Assembly (NCBI GenBank): GCA_017654935.2
Contig: CM065691.1
Coordinates: 29,205,214-29,269,213 of the forward strand
Source: Phymorhynchus buccinoides
Lineage: Eukaryota > Mollusca > Gastropoda > Neogastropoda > Raphitomidae
Length of the DNA: 64,000 nucleotides
Direction of reading: 5' to 3'
Shown: positions 63,807 through 64,000 of the stretch, one piece after another
Layout: each line of letters opens with the position of its first letter
Position numbering within the stretch: position 1 is the first letter of the stretch
Program-made: the position numbers and the translations under genes
The notes under the pieces: generated by a model
Database searches by the model: none
What the model was told of the DNA's origin: nothing
What the model saw: the letters and a program-made list of their open reading frames with translations, nothing else

Positions 63807-64000
63807 CTGAGAAGAAATAGTATGACAGAAGAGGGGACAGATAGAAGAGAACCATAATCTTTTTGAATGAATGAATGAATCTTTAATTTAGTGTCTTTTT
63901 ACACAAATAGTGATTTTAGACAACATTCAAAAATTGAACCAATTAAAAACAAAATACATGCAAGCTTAAAAACAACAATTGCAACAACAAACGAAGCAAA

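Overview
The window is eukaryotic, intron-rich, repeat-dense DNA. Exon sequences and repeat types (tRNA-derived SINEs with a shared core, foldback MITEs, CR1-like and I/Nimb-like non-LTR elements, very long GA tracts) suggest a lophotrochozoan, most likely a gastropod mollusc. That assignment is inference; no species marker was seen.

Three split genes were assembled by reading exons across splice sites with consistent phases. (1) A MAGT1/TUSC3 (OST3/OST6) homolog on the minus strand, 16057 down to the left edge. Seven exons are visible; the signal-peptide exon was not found and the C-terminus lies off the left edge. (2) A KLHL8 ortholog on the minus strand, 41750 to 24559. Nine exons give 666 codons (BTB, BACK, six kelch blades) with all phases matching. 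(3) An F-box/leucine-rich-repeat gene on the plus strand, 47926 to 61062. Six coding exons give 554 codons. Genes 2 and 3 are head-to-head across about 6 kb; one is a CUL3 adaptor and the other an SCF-type receptor. Gene 1 acts in ER N-glycosylation.

Layout: 1-16 kb MAGT1 exons, with an I-group non-LTR retrotransposon (10.1-14.5 kb) in one intron; 16-24.5 kb repeats between exons and genes; 24.5-41.8 kb KLHL8; 41.8-47.9 kb shared upstream region with SINEs and retroelement scraps; 47.9-61.1 kb the F-box gene; 61-64 kb its downstream flank.

The most unusual signal is that tandem duplications here repeatedly start at exon edges. The 3' end of an exon plus its splice donor is copied into the downstream intron for KLHL8 exons 2 and 3, a MAGT1 exon and F-box exon 5. 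The F-box terminal exon is copied into its downstream flank. A 22-bp minisatellite of about 40 units abuts the acceptor of the last KLHL8 exon. A second theme is nested transposons whose insertion sites can be read from empty copies elsewhere in the same window. A third is transposon ends or interiors that have expanded into satellites.
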